Assembly: GCF_001618865.1 (NCBI RefSeq)
Contig: NZ_CP015136.1
Span: 2,763,001-2,827,000 of the forward strand
Source: Luteitalea pratensis
GTDB lineage: Bacteria; Acidobacteriota; Vicinamibacteria; Vicinamibacterales; Vicinamibacteraceae
Length of the DNA: 64,000 nucleotides
Reading direction: 5' to 3'
The position numbers were made by a program, and so were the translations under genes. Shown in pieces: positions 54,804-62,681 of the stretch (its first letter is position 1; the number at the start of each line of letters is the position of its first letter). The notes under the pieces are model-generated. The model searched no databases. It was not told the DNA's origin and was given only the letters and a program-made list of their open reading frames with translations.

Positions 54804-56084
54804 ATGAGCACTGGACGCCGCGCGTTCCTCCGGCTGAGTACCCTCGCTGGCGGCAGCATGGCCAGTCTCGGCGCGTCCGCGTCGCGGGCCAGGGCGGGCC
54901 TTACCGCGACGCAGACCGCCATGCCAGCCGTCGATTCGGCGCGATTGATCGAGACCGCCGCAACGCCCGTATTGCGACGAGAACTGTTCCAGGGCCCGGT
55001 GACCATCGCGTCGGTCGAGTTGCTGAAGGCCGGCGATCAGTACCTGGTGCGCGTACGTTCACAGGATGGCGCGGTTGGCCTTGCCGCCGGACATCCCGAC
55101 GTCCTCGAGACGACGTGGCCGATCCTGACACGACGCGTTGCGCCGTTCTTCGTCGGCAAGGACGCGCGCGATCTCGACGCCCTCATCGACGGCGTCTATC
55201 TCGCCAACTCGAACTACAAGTGGCAGGGCCTGCCGTTCTGGGTGCCTGTCGCGAGTGTCGAATTTGCCATCCTGGACCTGCTCGGACTTGTCGCGCGCAA
55301 GCCGCTAGGCGACCTTCTGGGCGGCGTCCTGCGGCGAGACATCTCGGTCTACCGCGCCAGCGGGAACCGCGGCAACTCACCGGAGGCGGAGATCGCGTAC
55401 CTGCAGCAACTCGTCGCCGAAACCGGCGCGCACGCCATCAAGTTCCGTCTCGGCGCGCGCATGCGCTACGACGACGCCTCGACTCGCCGTGACCTGGCGA
55501 TGATTCCGTTGACGCGCAAGACCTTCGGCGACGCGATGGCCATCCACGCCGACGCCAACAGCTCGTACGACGTCGCCACCGCCCTGCGCATCGGCAAGAT
55601 GATGCAGGAGCATGGCTTCGCGTTCCTCGAGGAGCCGGTGCCGTTTGACAGCTACGACGAGACCAGGGCCATCGCCGAGGCCCTGCCCATCCCCGTAGCC
55701 GGCGGCGAACAGGAGAGCAGCCTGCGGCGATTCCGTTGGATGGTCGAGCATCGGGGCGTCGACGTCGTCCAGCCCGACCTCTTCTACTTCGGCGGGTTGA
55801 TCAGGTCGATTCGCGTCGCCCGCATGGCGGCGGTCGCCGGCATGCCGTGCACGCCACACATGTCCGACGGCGGCCTCGGCTACCTCTACGTCGCGCACTA
55901 CGCCTCGTGCGTGCCCAACGCAGGGCCGTTCCAGGAGTACAAGGGGCGCGACGACTCGTTGCCGGTCGCGTCCGACTCGTCGACGCTGCGCTGCGTCAAG
56001 GGCATCCTCACCGTGCCGTCCGGACCGGGCCTGGGCGTGACGATCGATCCGGCGTTCGTGAAGTCGGCGACAGCGGTGACGTGA
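54804..56084 (+). CDS. Mandelate racemase/enolase superfamily enzyme, Tat-exported
   Basis: The 426-aa protein starts with a twin-arginine signal (GRRAFLRLSTLAGGSMA). The capping domain (VTIASVELLKAGDQYLVRVR) is followed by the barrel with the Lys acid/base site HAIKFRLGARM and the metal ligands Asp (AIHADANSSYD), Glu (FLEEPVPFDSYD) and Glu (VAGGEQESSLRRF). The last His region is TPHMSDGG. This puts it in the MR subgroup, which abstracts a proton next to a carboxylate, as in sugar-acid dehydratases. Tat export suggests a periplasmic role. The substrate is not determined. Confidence 0.85.
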   Translation: MSTGRRAFLRLSTLAGGSMASLGASASRARAGLTATQTAMPAVDSARLIETAATPVLRRELFQGPVTIASVELLKAGDQYLVRVRSQDGAVGLAAGHPDVLETTWPILTRRVAPFFVGKDARDLDALIDGVYLANSNYKWQGLPFWVPVASVEFAILDLLGLVARKPLGDLLGGVLRRDISVYRASGNRGNSPEAEIAYLQQLVAETGAHAIKFRLGARMRYDDASTRRDLAMIPLTRKTFGDAMAIHADANSSYDVATALRIGKMMQEHGFAFLEEPVPFDSYDETRAIAEALPIPVAGGEQESSLRRFRWMVEHRGVDVVQPDLFYFGGLIRSIRVARMAAVAGMPCTPHMSDGGLGYLYVAHYASCVPNAGPFQEYKGRDDSLPVASDSSTLRCVKGILTVPSGPGLGVTIDPAFVKSATAVT

Positions 56085-56087
56085 TCG

Positions 56088-56127
56088 TGGTCTCAGGTCT
56101 CAGGTCTCAGGTCTCAGGTCTCAGGCC
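56088..56127. repeat. Heptamer tandem repeat, TCTCAGG
   Basis: Five exact copies of a 7-bp unit (GTCTCAG) directly after the enolase-superfamily gene. Confidence 0.85.
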
Positions 56128-56185
56128 ACACCGGTCGTCGCGATTGTCGGCCCGGCGGCACAGGCGAGCCGGAAGAACCGGGAAC

Positions 56186-57379
56186 TCATCGCCCTGCCAG
56201 TTCCCGCCACCCCGCGAGCAGTTCCTCGATGATGGTCGAGGTTTCCTTCCGCAACCGTGTCTCGAGTGTCATCACCGTCGTCGGCGCTGGTCTGCGGGCG
56301 GACACGAGCTTGCCCGCTCCCAACTGCACGCCGGAATCGAAGGCGATGTCGCCGAGGTCCCTGGCTGTCCGCAGATCGCTTATGCGAACCTCACGGTAGG
56401 AGGGCTCCCAGCTGGACACCCACCAGTCGAGCCAGTGCTCCGCGCGGTCCGGAGCCCCCGGTATCAGTAGCGTGGGGCCAACCGCGAAGATGTCGTGCCT
56501 CAAGCGCCCGAGCTGTCGAGCGCCGTCGATGACGCGCACCGCCAGTGGATCGGTCGGACTCTCGAGGCAACTCACACCCTCGAGATTGACGACCTCCTTG
56601 GCCTCGAGCAACTCGTCGTCGTCGGGATCGGTTGTTGTGCCCTGCACGCGAATCAGCACTTTCCTGATCGTGGCGCTGCCCACGCCCATGCGCAGCCACC
56701 CGGCGCGCCTGACGGCAAGGTATCCAGGCGCAAGATCCGGACGCTCGGCGCGAACCAGTCGATCGAGGGCCTCCATGCCCGCGACGACCGCCTGGGATCT
56801 GGCGTCGTCCATCGGGTACATCTGTCTCCCGCCCCACGAGAGATAGGCGGCACGCGTCACGGGCGCCTGTCGTTGCAGCTCACCGACGATGTCGGGGGCG
56901 CGAGGCTGATAGTCCGGATTGGTCAAGGCGAGACGGTATCCCTCGAAGAAGCGGTCCCAGAGCGCATCGCGGTGCCGCGTCCAGCCACGCTGGCGGGCTG
57001 CGAGATCGAGTGAGCCCAGGAACCGGACGACATCGATGAACGCGGGACCTCGGGTGGAATCGTCGAAGTCGTCGAGTCCCCACGCATCCTTCGTCAGCGC
57101 GAATTGCTCCACGTGGGCGTCGCCGTGAAGGTGGACGATCGTCGGGCTGGTGACGCCGGCAAATGCGTCGCAGACGCGCTCGGTCCAGGCGCGATTGATG
57201 AACCGGAAATACGTGAATGGGTCGGCCCGCAGCATGGCGAGCAACCTGGGCGACACATTGGCTAGCACTGCCGGATTCGGCCGGAGCTGACGTTGCGCCG
57301 ACGACGGCGAAGGGAGCACGGAGTAGATTGCCGCGAGCACAAGGCCAGCGAACCGGAAGTCCCGTCGAACCCGATGCAT
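56186..57379 (-). CDS. DUF2252 family protein with signal peptide
   Basis: 397 aa. The DUF2252 core is complete: TIVHLHGDAHVEQFAL, LDDFDDSTRGP (kinase-like acidic motif), VVRFLGSLDLAARQRG and QTAARQLGRLRHD-like VIDGARQLGRLRHDIF. The fold is related to aminoglycoside phosphotransferases and other kinase-like proteins, so ATP use is expected. But the first ~28 residues (FRFAGLVLAAIYSVLPSPSSA) look like a signal peptide, which would place it in the periplasm without ATP. ATG at 57379. Function unknown. Confidence 0.8.
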   Translation of the reverse strand: MHRVRRDFRFAGLVLAAIYSVLPSPSSAQRQLRPNPAVLANVSPRLLAMLRADPFTYFRFINRAWTERVCDAFAGVTSPTIVHLHGDAHVEQFALTKDAWGLDDFDDSTRGPAFIDVVRFLGSLDLAARQRGWTRHRDALWDRFFEGYRLALTNPDYQPRAPDIVGELQRQAPVTRAAYLSWGGRQMYPMDDARSQAVVAGMEALDRLVRAERPDLAPGYLAVRRAGWLRMGVGSATIRKVLIRVQGTTTDPDDDELLEAKEVVNLEGVSCLESPTDPLAVRVIDGARQLGRLRHDIFAVGPTLLIPGAPDRAEHWLDWWVSSWEPSYREVRISDLRTARDLGDIAFDSGVQLGAGKLVSARRPAPTTVMTLETRLRKETSTIIEELLAGWRELAGR

Positions 57380-57589
57380 ACGGTAGCTCCCGCGTACGTA
57401 GTTGTCACGTCGCTCGGGCCGAGCCCGGAGATGCCGCTCCCTCCAGGAATGGCTTGGGCAGGCTGACAGGGTAACCGCGATTGTCGCGCCGTGTGCGCGG
57501 CGGCCGCGTCACAGGGCGCGCTGCCGGTTAGCGTCGCAGGACATCGGCGACGAGATCCCCCAGTTGCGCGGCCCATCACGGCCTCGATG

Positions 57590-57748
57590 GCGTCATACGA
57601 GACGAGCCTCTCGGCCTCCGACCCGCGGGTCCTCATCGGCCTGGGTGACCACCGAGGGCCGGTGACGGCCGTGATCACATGGCCGGACGGCAGACAGCAG
57701 CGGGTCACGCTCGCGCCAGGGCGTTACGTGCGGGTGGAAAAGCCCTGA
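57590..57748 (+). pseudogene. ASPIC/UnbV domain, C-terminal fragment
   Basis: About 50 codons ending in LIGLGDHRGPVTAVITWPDG and VTLAPGRYVRVEKP match the last strands of the ASPIC/UnbV domain, found at the end of FG-GAP (CRTAC1-like) propellers. The rest of a protein of 500 or more residues is not in the window. It is a 3' relic. Confidence 0.65.
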
Positions 57749-57831
57749 ATTGGTGCTGTCCCCGTGGAGTGCTCCCGAATCGAGGCGCTCGTGGGGGGGC
57801 GCGAGGGAGCGGGCACAGGTCAGGCTGCGGC

Positions 57832-57850
57832 CTTGCCAAAATTTGGCAAG
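57832..57850. promoter_or_regulatory. Probable ParD operator palindrome
   Basis: CTTGCCAAA-A-TTTGGCAAG: 9-bp arms around one base, 19 nt before the parD start, the usual place for the autoregulatory operator of a toxin-antitoxin operon. Confidence 0.7.
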
Positions 57851-57868
57851 ACGATTTACGCTCACGTG

Positions 57869-58114
57869 ATGAGCACGATGAACATCTCGCTGCCCGAGGG
57901 CCTCAAGGACTTCGTGGATCAGCAGGTGGCCGAGCGCGGGTACGCAACGAGCAGCGAATACGTGCGCGAACTCATTCGCAGGGACCAGGACCGACTCCAC
58001 CTCCGTGGTCTGCTGGTCGCTGGCGCGGTGTCGCGGCCCACACGTCCGGTTGACGCCGCTTACTTCGAACGGCTGCGCGCGAGGGTGCGCAAGGGCGCTA
58101 TTGCTCGCCGGTGA
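57869..58114 (+). CDS. parD: ParD-type antitoxin
   Basis: 81 aa. The ribbon-helix-helix domain is at the start: STMNISLPEGLKDFVDQQV, GYATSSEYVRELIRRDQD. The C-terminal tail binds and neutralises the toxin. The frame is open upstream, but the ATG at 57869 begins the conserved domain. It is followed by the toxin with a 4-bp GTGA overlap, and preceded by a palindrome that should serve as operator for autorepression. Confidence 0.9.
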   Translation: MSTMNISLPEGLKDFVDQQVAERGYATSSEYVRELIRRDQDRLHLRGLLVAGAVSRPTRPVDAAYFERLRARVRKGAIARR

Positions 58115-58440
58115 GTGCCAAGCCACTGGTCCTGCGCGCGTTGGCGATCCGCGACGTCGACGAGGCGGTGGCCTGCTACGTTGGTGCAGGCGGTGAGAGT
58201 GCCGCACTCGGGTTCATCGATGCACTCGAGATGGCGCTCTCCCGCATCAGCCGCCATCCCGGCAGCGGGTCGCCTCGCCACGCTCATGAGCTGAACCTGC
58301 CGGGGTTGCGTTGCGCCACGGTCCGTCGCCATCCGCACCTGGTCTTCTACGTCGAGGTCGAGGCTCACGTCGATGTGTGGCGCGTTCTTCACGGTGAGCG
58401 CGACATCCCGGCATGGCTGATGTCGCCTGACACCGCCTGA
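58111..58440 (+). CDS. parE: ParE/RelE-superfamily toxin
   Basis: 109 aa. The RelE-like fold is recognisable: LRALAIRDVDEAVACYVGAG, the mid SRISRHPGSGSPR and the end VFYVEVEAHVDVWRVLHGERDI. ParE toxins poison DNA gyrase; RelE-type ones cleave mRNA. The ParD partner points to ParE. The start is a GTG overlapping the parD stop, so antitoxin and toxin are translationally coupled. Confidence 0.9.
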   Translation: MSAKPLVLRALAIRDVDEAVACYVGAGGESAALGFIDALEMALSRISRHPGSGSPRHAHELNLPGLRCATVRRHPHLVFYVEVEAHVDVWRVLHGERDIPAWLMSPDTA

Positions 58441-58591
58441 GCCTCGGCCGCTGGCGACCTCTCAGGCGACCCAGGCCCGCCGTCCACGAACGCCGTATCA
58501 CGCCGCCTCCTCGTTGAAGACGAGGTAGCCGGCCGCGCGGATTGTCCGCTAGCCACTCCGTCGACGTTCTTCTCACTGGCGAGGAGACTTC

Positions 58592-59473
58592 ATGGCGCTC
58601 TATGCATTCGACGGCACCGGCAACCAGGACGAAGACGACAACGCGCGGGATTCCAACGTCGTCCGCTTTTTCGAGGCATATGTGGACCCGGGCAAGAACG
58701 ATGATCCTGACAAGGACGTCGGCAGCCTGTACGTCAAGGGTATCGGTCGGATGGCGCAGACGCTGCTTGGGATGGGCATTGCCGAAGCCTTCGGCATCGG
58801 CGGCCACCGCCGCGTCGAACAGGCGATGTCGCGGCTCAAGCGCAATCTGCGTCATGGCGACTCGATCGTGGACGTCGTCGGCTTCAGTCGCGGCGCTGCG
58901 CTGGCGCTGTCGTTCGTCAATGAAATCGCGGACGAAATGCCACAGCAGAAGGTCCGATTCCTGGGGCTGTTCGACGTCGTCGGCCAGTTCGGCCTGCCCG
59001 GTCCCAATGTCAACGCCGGGCACCGGCTCACGCTCCCCGGAAACGTCGAAGCGTGCCGGCACGCGATGGCCATTCATGAGAGCCGTGCGTCGTTCCCGCT
59101 GACTCGGCTCAGCGACAAGCACGGCACAGCGGCGAAGTCCCTTGTCGAACTGTGGTTCACGGGAGTCCACTCGGACGTGGGTGGGGGCAACCGGAACCGC
59201 GGCCTCAACTCGGTGGCCCTGCACTGGATGTTCATGAACGCCCGCCGCGCCGGGCTGCCGATCGCACAGGACGCCATCGAACGTAACCTTGCCGACCGGA
59301 CGCTGCCGCAGAAGATCAGCGTTCACAAGGTGGACCTCGAGGTGCATCGATCGTGCTTCGCCAGCGACTGCCTGCACGCGAGCGTCACACTTGTCGCCGG
59401 TGGGCAGGGGCCGTTCCGGACGATGCCCGCGTCGCCGCTGAGGCACATGGACGACGAGGGCGCTCTTGCCTGA
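58592..59473 (+). CDS. DUF2235 (Tle1-like) alpha/beta hydrolase
   Basis: A 293-aa hydrolase: MALYAFDGTGNQDEDDN start, nucleophile elbow VVGFSRGAALALSF (GFSRG), the catalytic Asp in GLFDVVGQFG and the late His in WFTGVHSDVGGGN. DUF2235 includes type VI secretion phospholipases of the Tle1 family. No T6SS genes, VgrG or PAAR protein and no immunity gene lie nearby, so this may be a housekeeping-type or orphan member. GAGGAGACTTC stands just ahead of the ATG. Confidence 0.85.
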   Translation: MALYAFDGTGNQDEDDNARDSNVVRFFEAYVDPGKNDDPDKDVGSLYVKGIGRMAQTLLGMGIAEAFGIGGHRRVEQAMSRLKRNLRHGDSIVDVVGFSRGAALALSFVNEIADEMPQQKVRFLGLFDVVGQFGLPGPNVNAGHRLTLPGNVEACRHAMAIHESRASFPLTRLSDKHGTAAKSLVELWFTGVHSDVGGGNRNRGLNSVALHWMFMNARRAGLPIAQDAIERNLADRTLPQKISVHKVDLEVHRSCFASDCLHASVTLVAGGQGPFRTMPASPLRHMDDEGALA

Positions 59474-59597
59474 TCGCCGCCGACACGAGTTCGTACTTCA
59501 TCCTTCCTGACGTCGCGGTGCCACCAGCGCCGCGGCGTCTTGCAGGTCATGTCGCCATGCTACGATCCGCGGCAGTCCCTGCAGAAGGAGTTACTCG

Positions 59598-62500
59598 ATG
59601 TCGACTCGCACGGCCGTCTGTGCTCTCGTCGGTTTCCTGATCCTTCCTCTCGCTCTCCCGCTTCGGGCTGGCGCGCAACAGATCACGACCGGCGTGATTC
59701 AGGGGTCGGTGTCCGACTCCACTGGTGCGAACCTTCCGGGCGTCTCCGTCGAGGCACGTAATCTCGACACGAACCAGGGCCGCACTCAGGTGACCGCGAG
59801 CGACGGCCGCTTCGTGTTCCTGCAGATGCCGCCGGGAAGCTACCGCGTCTCCTTCACGCTCGCCGGATTCGCGACGACGGTGCAGGAGAACGTGCTGTTG
59901 ACGGTCGGCCAATCGATCAACCTGCCGGTGGCGATGAAAGTATCCGGGGTGTCCGAGACCGTGACGGTCACGACCGGGACGCCGTCGATCGACACCGAGC
60001 GCACCGCCGCCGCGACGACGATCAACCAGGCGACGATCGACACGATCCCGATCCTTGGACGCAAGTTCGAGGACCTGCTGACGCTCACCCCCGGGGTCAG
60101 CGTCGTCCAGGGCCCCGACGGCGACGAGATCTCGTTTGCCGGCCAGCGCGGCGTCTTCAACAACATCAGTCTCGACGGCGGCGACTACAACAACGGGTTC
60201 TTCGGCGAGCAGGCCGGGGGACAACGCGCGTCCGTTGACATCACGCTCGATGCGATCAAGGAATTCCAGGTCATCGCCAGCGGCGCGCCTGCCGAATACG
60301 GCCGCACGGCCGGTGGTGTCGTCAACGTCATCACCAAGTCGGGCACGAACTCGGCGCGGGGAAGCGCCTTCTACTTCCAGCGCCTGGAGGGACTGACCGG
60401 CGACCTCTCTGACGGGTCGAAGCTCGAAGACTTCCACCGCGAGCAGTATGGCGGCACGATTGGCGGGCCGATCAAGAAGGACAAGGCGTTCTACTTTCTT
60501 GCCCTGGAAGGGATCAACGGCAACTTCCAGCGCCCGAACCTGAGCACCCAGTTCGGCGACGTTCCCTGCCCGGTGCCCAATCCGACGATTGCGGCCAACG
60601 AAGCCCTCATCAACTCGAATCCCGACTGCCAGCGGACCGCGCTGCTCGGCTTCCTCCAGTCGCGCGTGGGCATCAACGACGGGTTGCCGATCCGGCACCC
60701 GCAGAGCACGTTCGCGTTGCTCGGCAAGGCCGACGCGGCCATGAATCCGAACAACCACCTCTCCGGCTCCTGGAACTTCAACCACTCACGCAAGGAGAAC
60801 GAGACGTTCGACGTCGCGACGTACGGCAACTCGGCCAACGGCATCGAAGGCGATCCCGCGCACATCAATGCCCTGAACCTCAACTGGTTCACGACGGTGA
60901 TGACGCGGATGGTCAACGAGGCGCATTTCACGTATTCGCGCGAAACGCGGCCGCGCACCGCAGCCGGTTCCGGCCTCACCGCCGACACCGGCATGGGGTT
61001 CGGTCCGACCTTCCGGTTCGGCGATCCGTTCTTCCTGCAGCCCGGCGTCGACGAACTGATCTGGCGCACACAGATCAAGGACAACGTGTCGATCGTGAGC
61101 GGCTACCATACGTTCAAACTCGGTGGCGAGTGGATGCACACGCTGAACGACCAGGTGTTTCGCGGGTTCTTCACGGGTCGCTACATCTTCAGCAGCGTCC
61201 CTGGCTTCCTGCGGTACGCATCACCGGCAGCGGCCGGCGGGTACGGACCCAACACGGTGGGCTGCTCCAACGGCGCGTTTGTGACCTACCCGGCGGCGTG
61301 CCCGGCAGGATCGACAACAGACGGCGGGCCCCTGCTCTTGTACCTGCAGGGTGCGGGCCGGACAGGGCTCGCAACCGATGCCGCCGGCGCATCGACGATC
61401 ACCAACAATGAACTCTCCCTGTTCGCGCAGGACTCGTGGCAGATCCGCCCGGACGTCACCCTCAACTACGGGTTGCGGTGGGACGCCCAGACCATGCCGG
61501 AGACCGTGGACCCCACCACGACCGCGTTCGCCTCCGTCTTGAACGACCCGACGTTCCCCTCCGATGGCACCATCCCGAGTCAGTGGAACATGTGGCAGCC
61601 GCGAGTGGGCGTGGCCTGGGACGTCAGGGGCACCGGCAAGTCGCTCGTGCGAGCGAGTTGGGGCGTGTATTACGCCAGGCAGAACATGTTGAGCCAGGTT
61701 GGATCGGTGACGACCAACGGTTTGCAGCAGCAGACGATCTTTGCCAACACGGCCAACCTTCTCGCCTTGGGGGCGCCGACGCCGACCTGGCCGAATGTCG
61801 TCACGCCGACGCCGCTACCGGACGGGCAGTTCCCATTCTTCAGCGGCGTCCGCGTCTTCGATCGCGACTACAAGAACCCGCACATCTTCGCGTTCAACGT
61901 CGCCTACGAGCAGGAGCTCGCGCCGAACTGGGTCGGGTATGCCGACTTCATCTGGAACGAGGCCCATGACCTGACGCGGTTCCTCAACTTCAACAAGAGC
62001 GACCCGGTGTGCTGCGATCAGGGGCCGGGGACGGGCAACGTCTACGTCTACAACGGGCACCCGTGGCAGCCGCAGCTCGACGAGGTCATGGTGACCAACA
62101 GCCTCGGTGAATCGCGCTACCGCGGCCTGACGCTTGGCGTCCGCAAGCGCCTGTCTGGCGGCATCCAGCTCGAAGGCAATTACGTGCTCGCCAAGGACGA
62201 GGACAACGACTCGAACGAGCGCGACCCGTTCACCGACCGCAGCTTCAACTTCTTCGACCTGTCGAAGGACTGGGGCCCTGCCGACCGCGACATCCGCCAC
62301 AAGTTCAACTTCTTTGGCTACTTCGTCATCCCGCACGGGCTCTGGGCGAACACGCGGGTGCAGTATCGCAGCGCGCAGCCGATCACCGCGAGCCCGAGAG
62401 TCGTCAACGGCAACGATAGCGGCCGGAACAGCCTGCGGAAGGACAACGAGTATTTCACATTCGACTGGCGCCTCGGCCGGCCGTTCCGCTTCGGTACGCA

Positions 62501-62660
62501 CTTCGAGCTGACGCCGATCATCGAGATGTTCAACACGTTCAACAACGCCAACAACATCAATCCGCTGAGTACGCCGGCGCTCTTCAACTTCGACGGCTAT
62601 CTCCGCACGGGTGTTGGCGATCCGCGTCAGATGCAACTGGCAGTCAAGCTCACGTTCTGA
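59598..62660 (+). CDS. Oar-like TonB-dependent receptor with carboxypeptidase-regulatory domain
   Basis: A 1020-aa outer-membrane protein with a signal peptide (LVGFLILPLALPLRAGA). The carboxypeptidase-regulatory-like domain (TGVIQGSVSDSTGANLPGVS; ~30-115) is followed by the plug (PILGRKFEDLLTLTPGVSVV, SLDGGDYNNGFFGEQAGG, EYGRTAGGVVNVITKSGTN) and a large barrel with long loops that ends in MQLAVKLTF, the terminal Phe. This is the Oar-like type expanded in acidobacteria, thought to take up polymers such as peptides or glycans. GAAGGAGTTACTCG precedes the ATG. No SusD-like partner follows. Confidence 0.88.
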   Translation: MSTRTAVCALVGFLILPLALPLRAGAQQITTGVIQGSVSDSTGANLPGVSVEARNLDTNQGRTQVTASDGRFVFLQMPPGSYRVSFTLAGFATTVQENVLLTVGQSINLPVAMKVSGVSETVTVTTGTPSIDTERTAAATTINQATIDTIPILGRKFEDLLTLTPGVSVVQGPDGDEISFAGQRGVFNNISLDGGDYNNGFFGEQAGGQRASVDITLDAIKEFQVIASGAPAEYGRTAGGVVNVITKSGTNSARGSAFYFQRLEGLTGDLSDGSKLEDFHREQYGGTIGGPIKKDKAFYFLALEGINGNFQRPNLSTQFGDVPCPVPNPTIAANEALINSNPDCQRTALLGFLQSRVGINDGLPIRHPQSTFALLGKADAAMNPNNHLSGSWNFNHSRKENETFDVATYGNSANGIEGDPAHINALNLNWFTTVMTRMVNEAHFTYSRETRPRTAAGSGLTADTGMGFGPTFRFGDPFFLQPGVDELIWRTQIKDNVSIVSGYHTFKLGGEWMHTLNDQVFRGFFTGRYIFSSVPGFLRYASPAAAGGYGPNTVGCSNGAFVTYPAACPAGSTTDGGPLLLYLQGAGRTGLATDAAGASTITNNELSLFAQDSWQIRPDVTLNYGLRWDAQTMPETVDPTTTAFASVLNDPTFPSDGTIPSQWNMWQPRVGVAWDVRGTGKSLVRASWGVYYARQNMLSQVGSVTTNGLQQQTIFANTANLLALGAPTPTWPNVVTPTPLPDGQFPFFSGVRVFDRDYKNPHIFAFNVAYEQELAPNWVGYADFIWNEAHDLTRFLNFNKSDPVCCDQGPGTGNVYVYNGHPWQPQLDEVMVTNSLGESRYRGLTLGVRKRLSGGIQLEGNYVLAKDEDNDSNERDPFTDRSFNFFDLSKDWGPADRDIRHKFNFFGYFVIPHGLWANTRVQYRSAQPITASPRVVNGNDSGRNSLRKDNEYFTFDWRLGRPFRFGTHFELTPIIEMFNTFNNANNINPLSTPALFNFDGYLRTGVGDPRQMQLAVKLTF

Positions 62661-62681
62661 CGGGGAAGATCCTTCGCGAGC

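Noticed and set aside
54645-56127. Possible CRISPR array
   Set aside because: The repeats are 7-8 bp in tandem with no spacers, and no cas genes are near.
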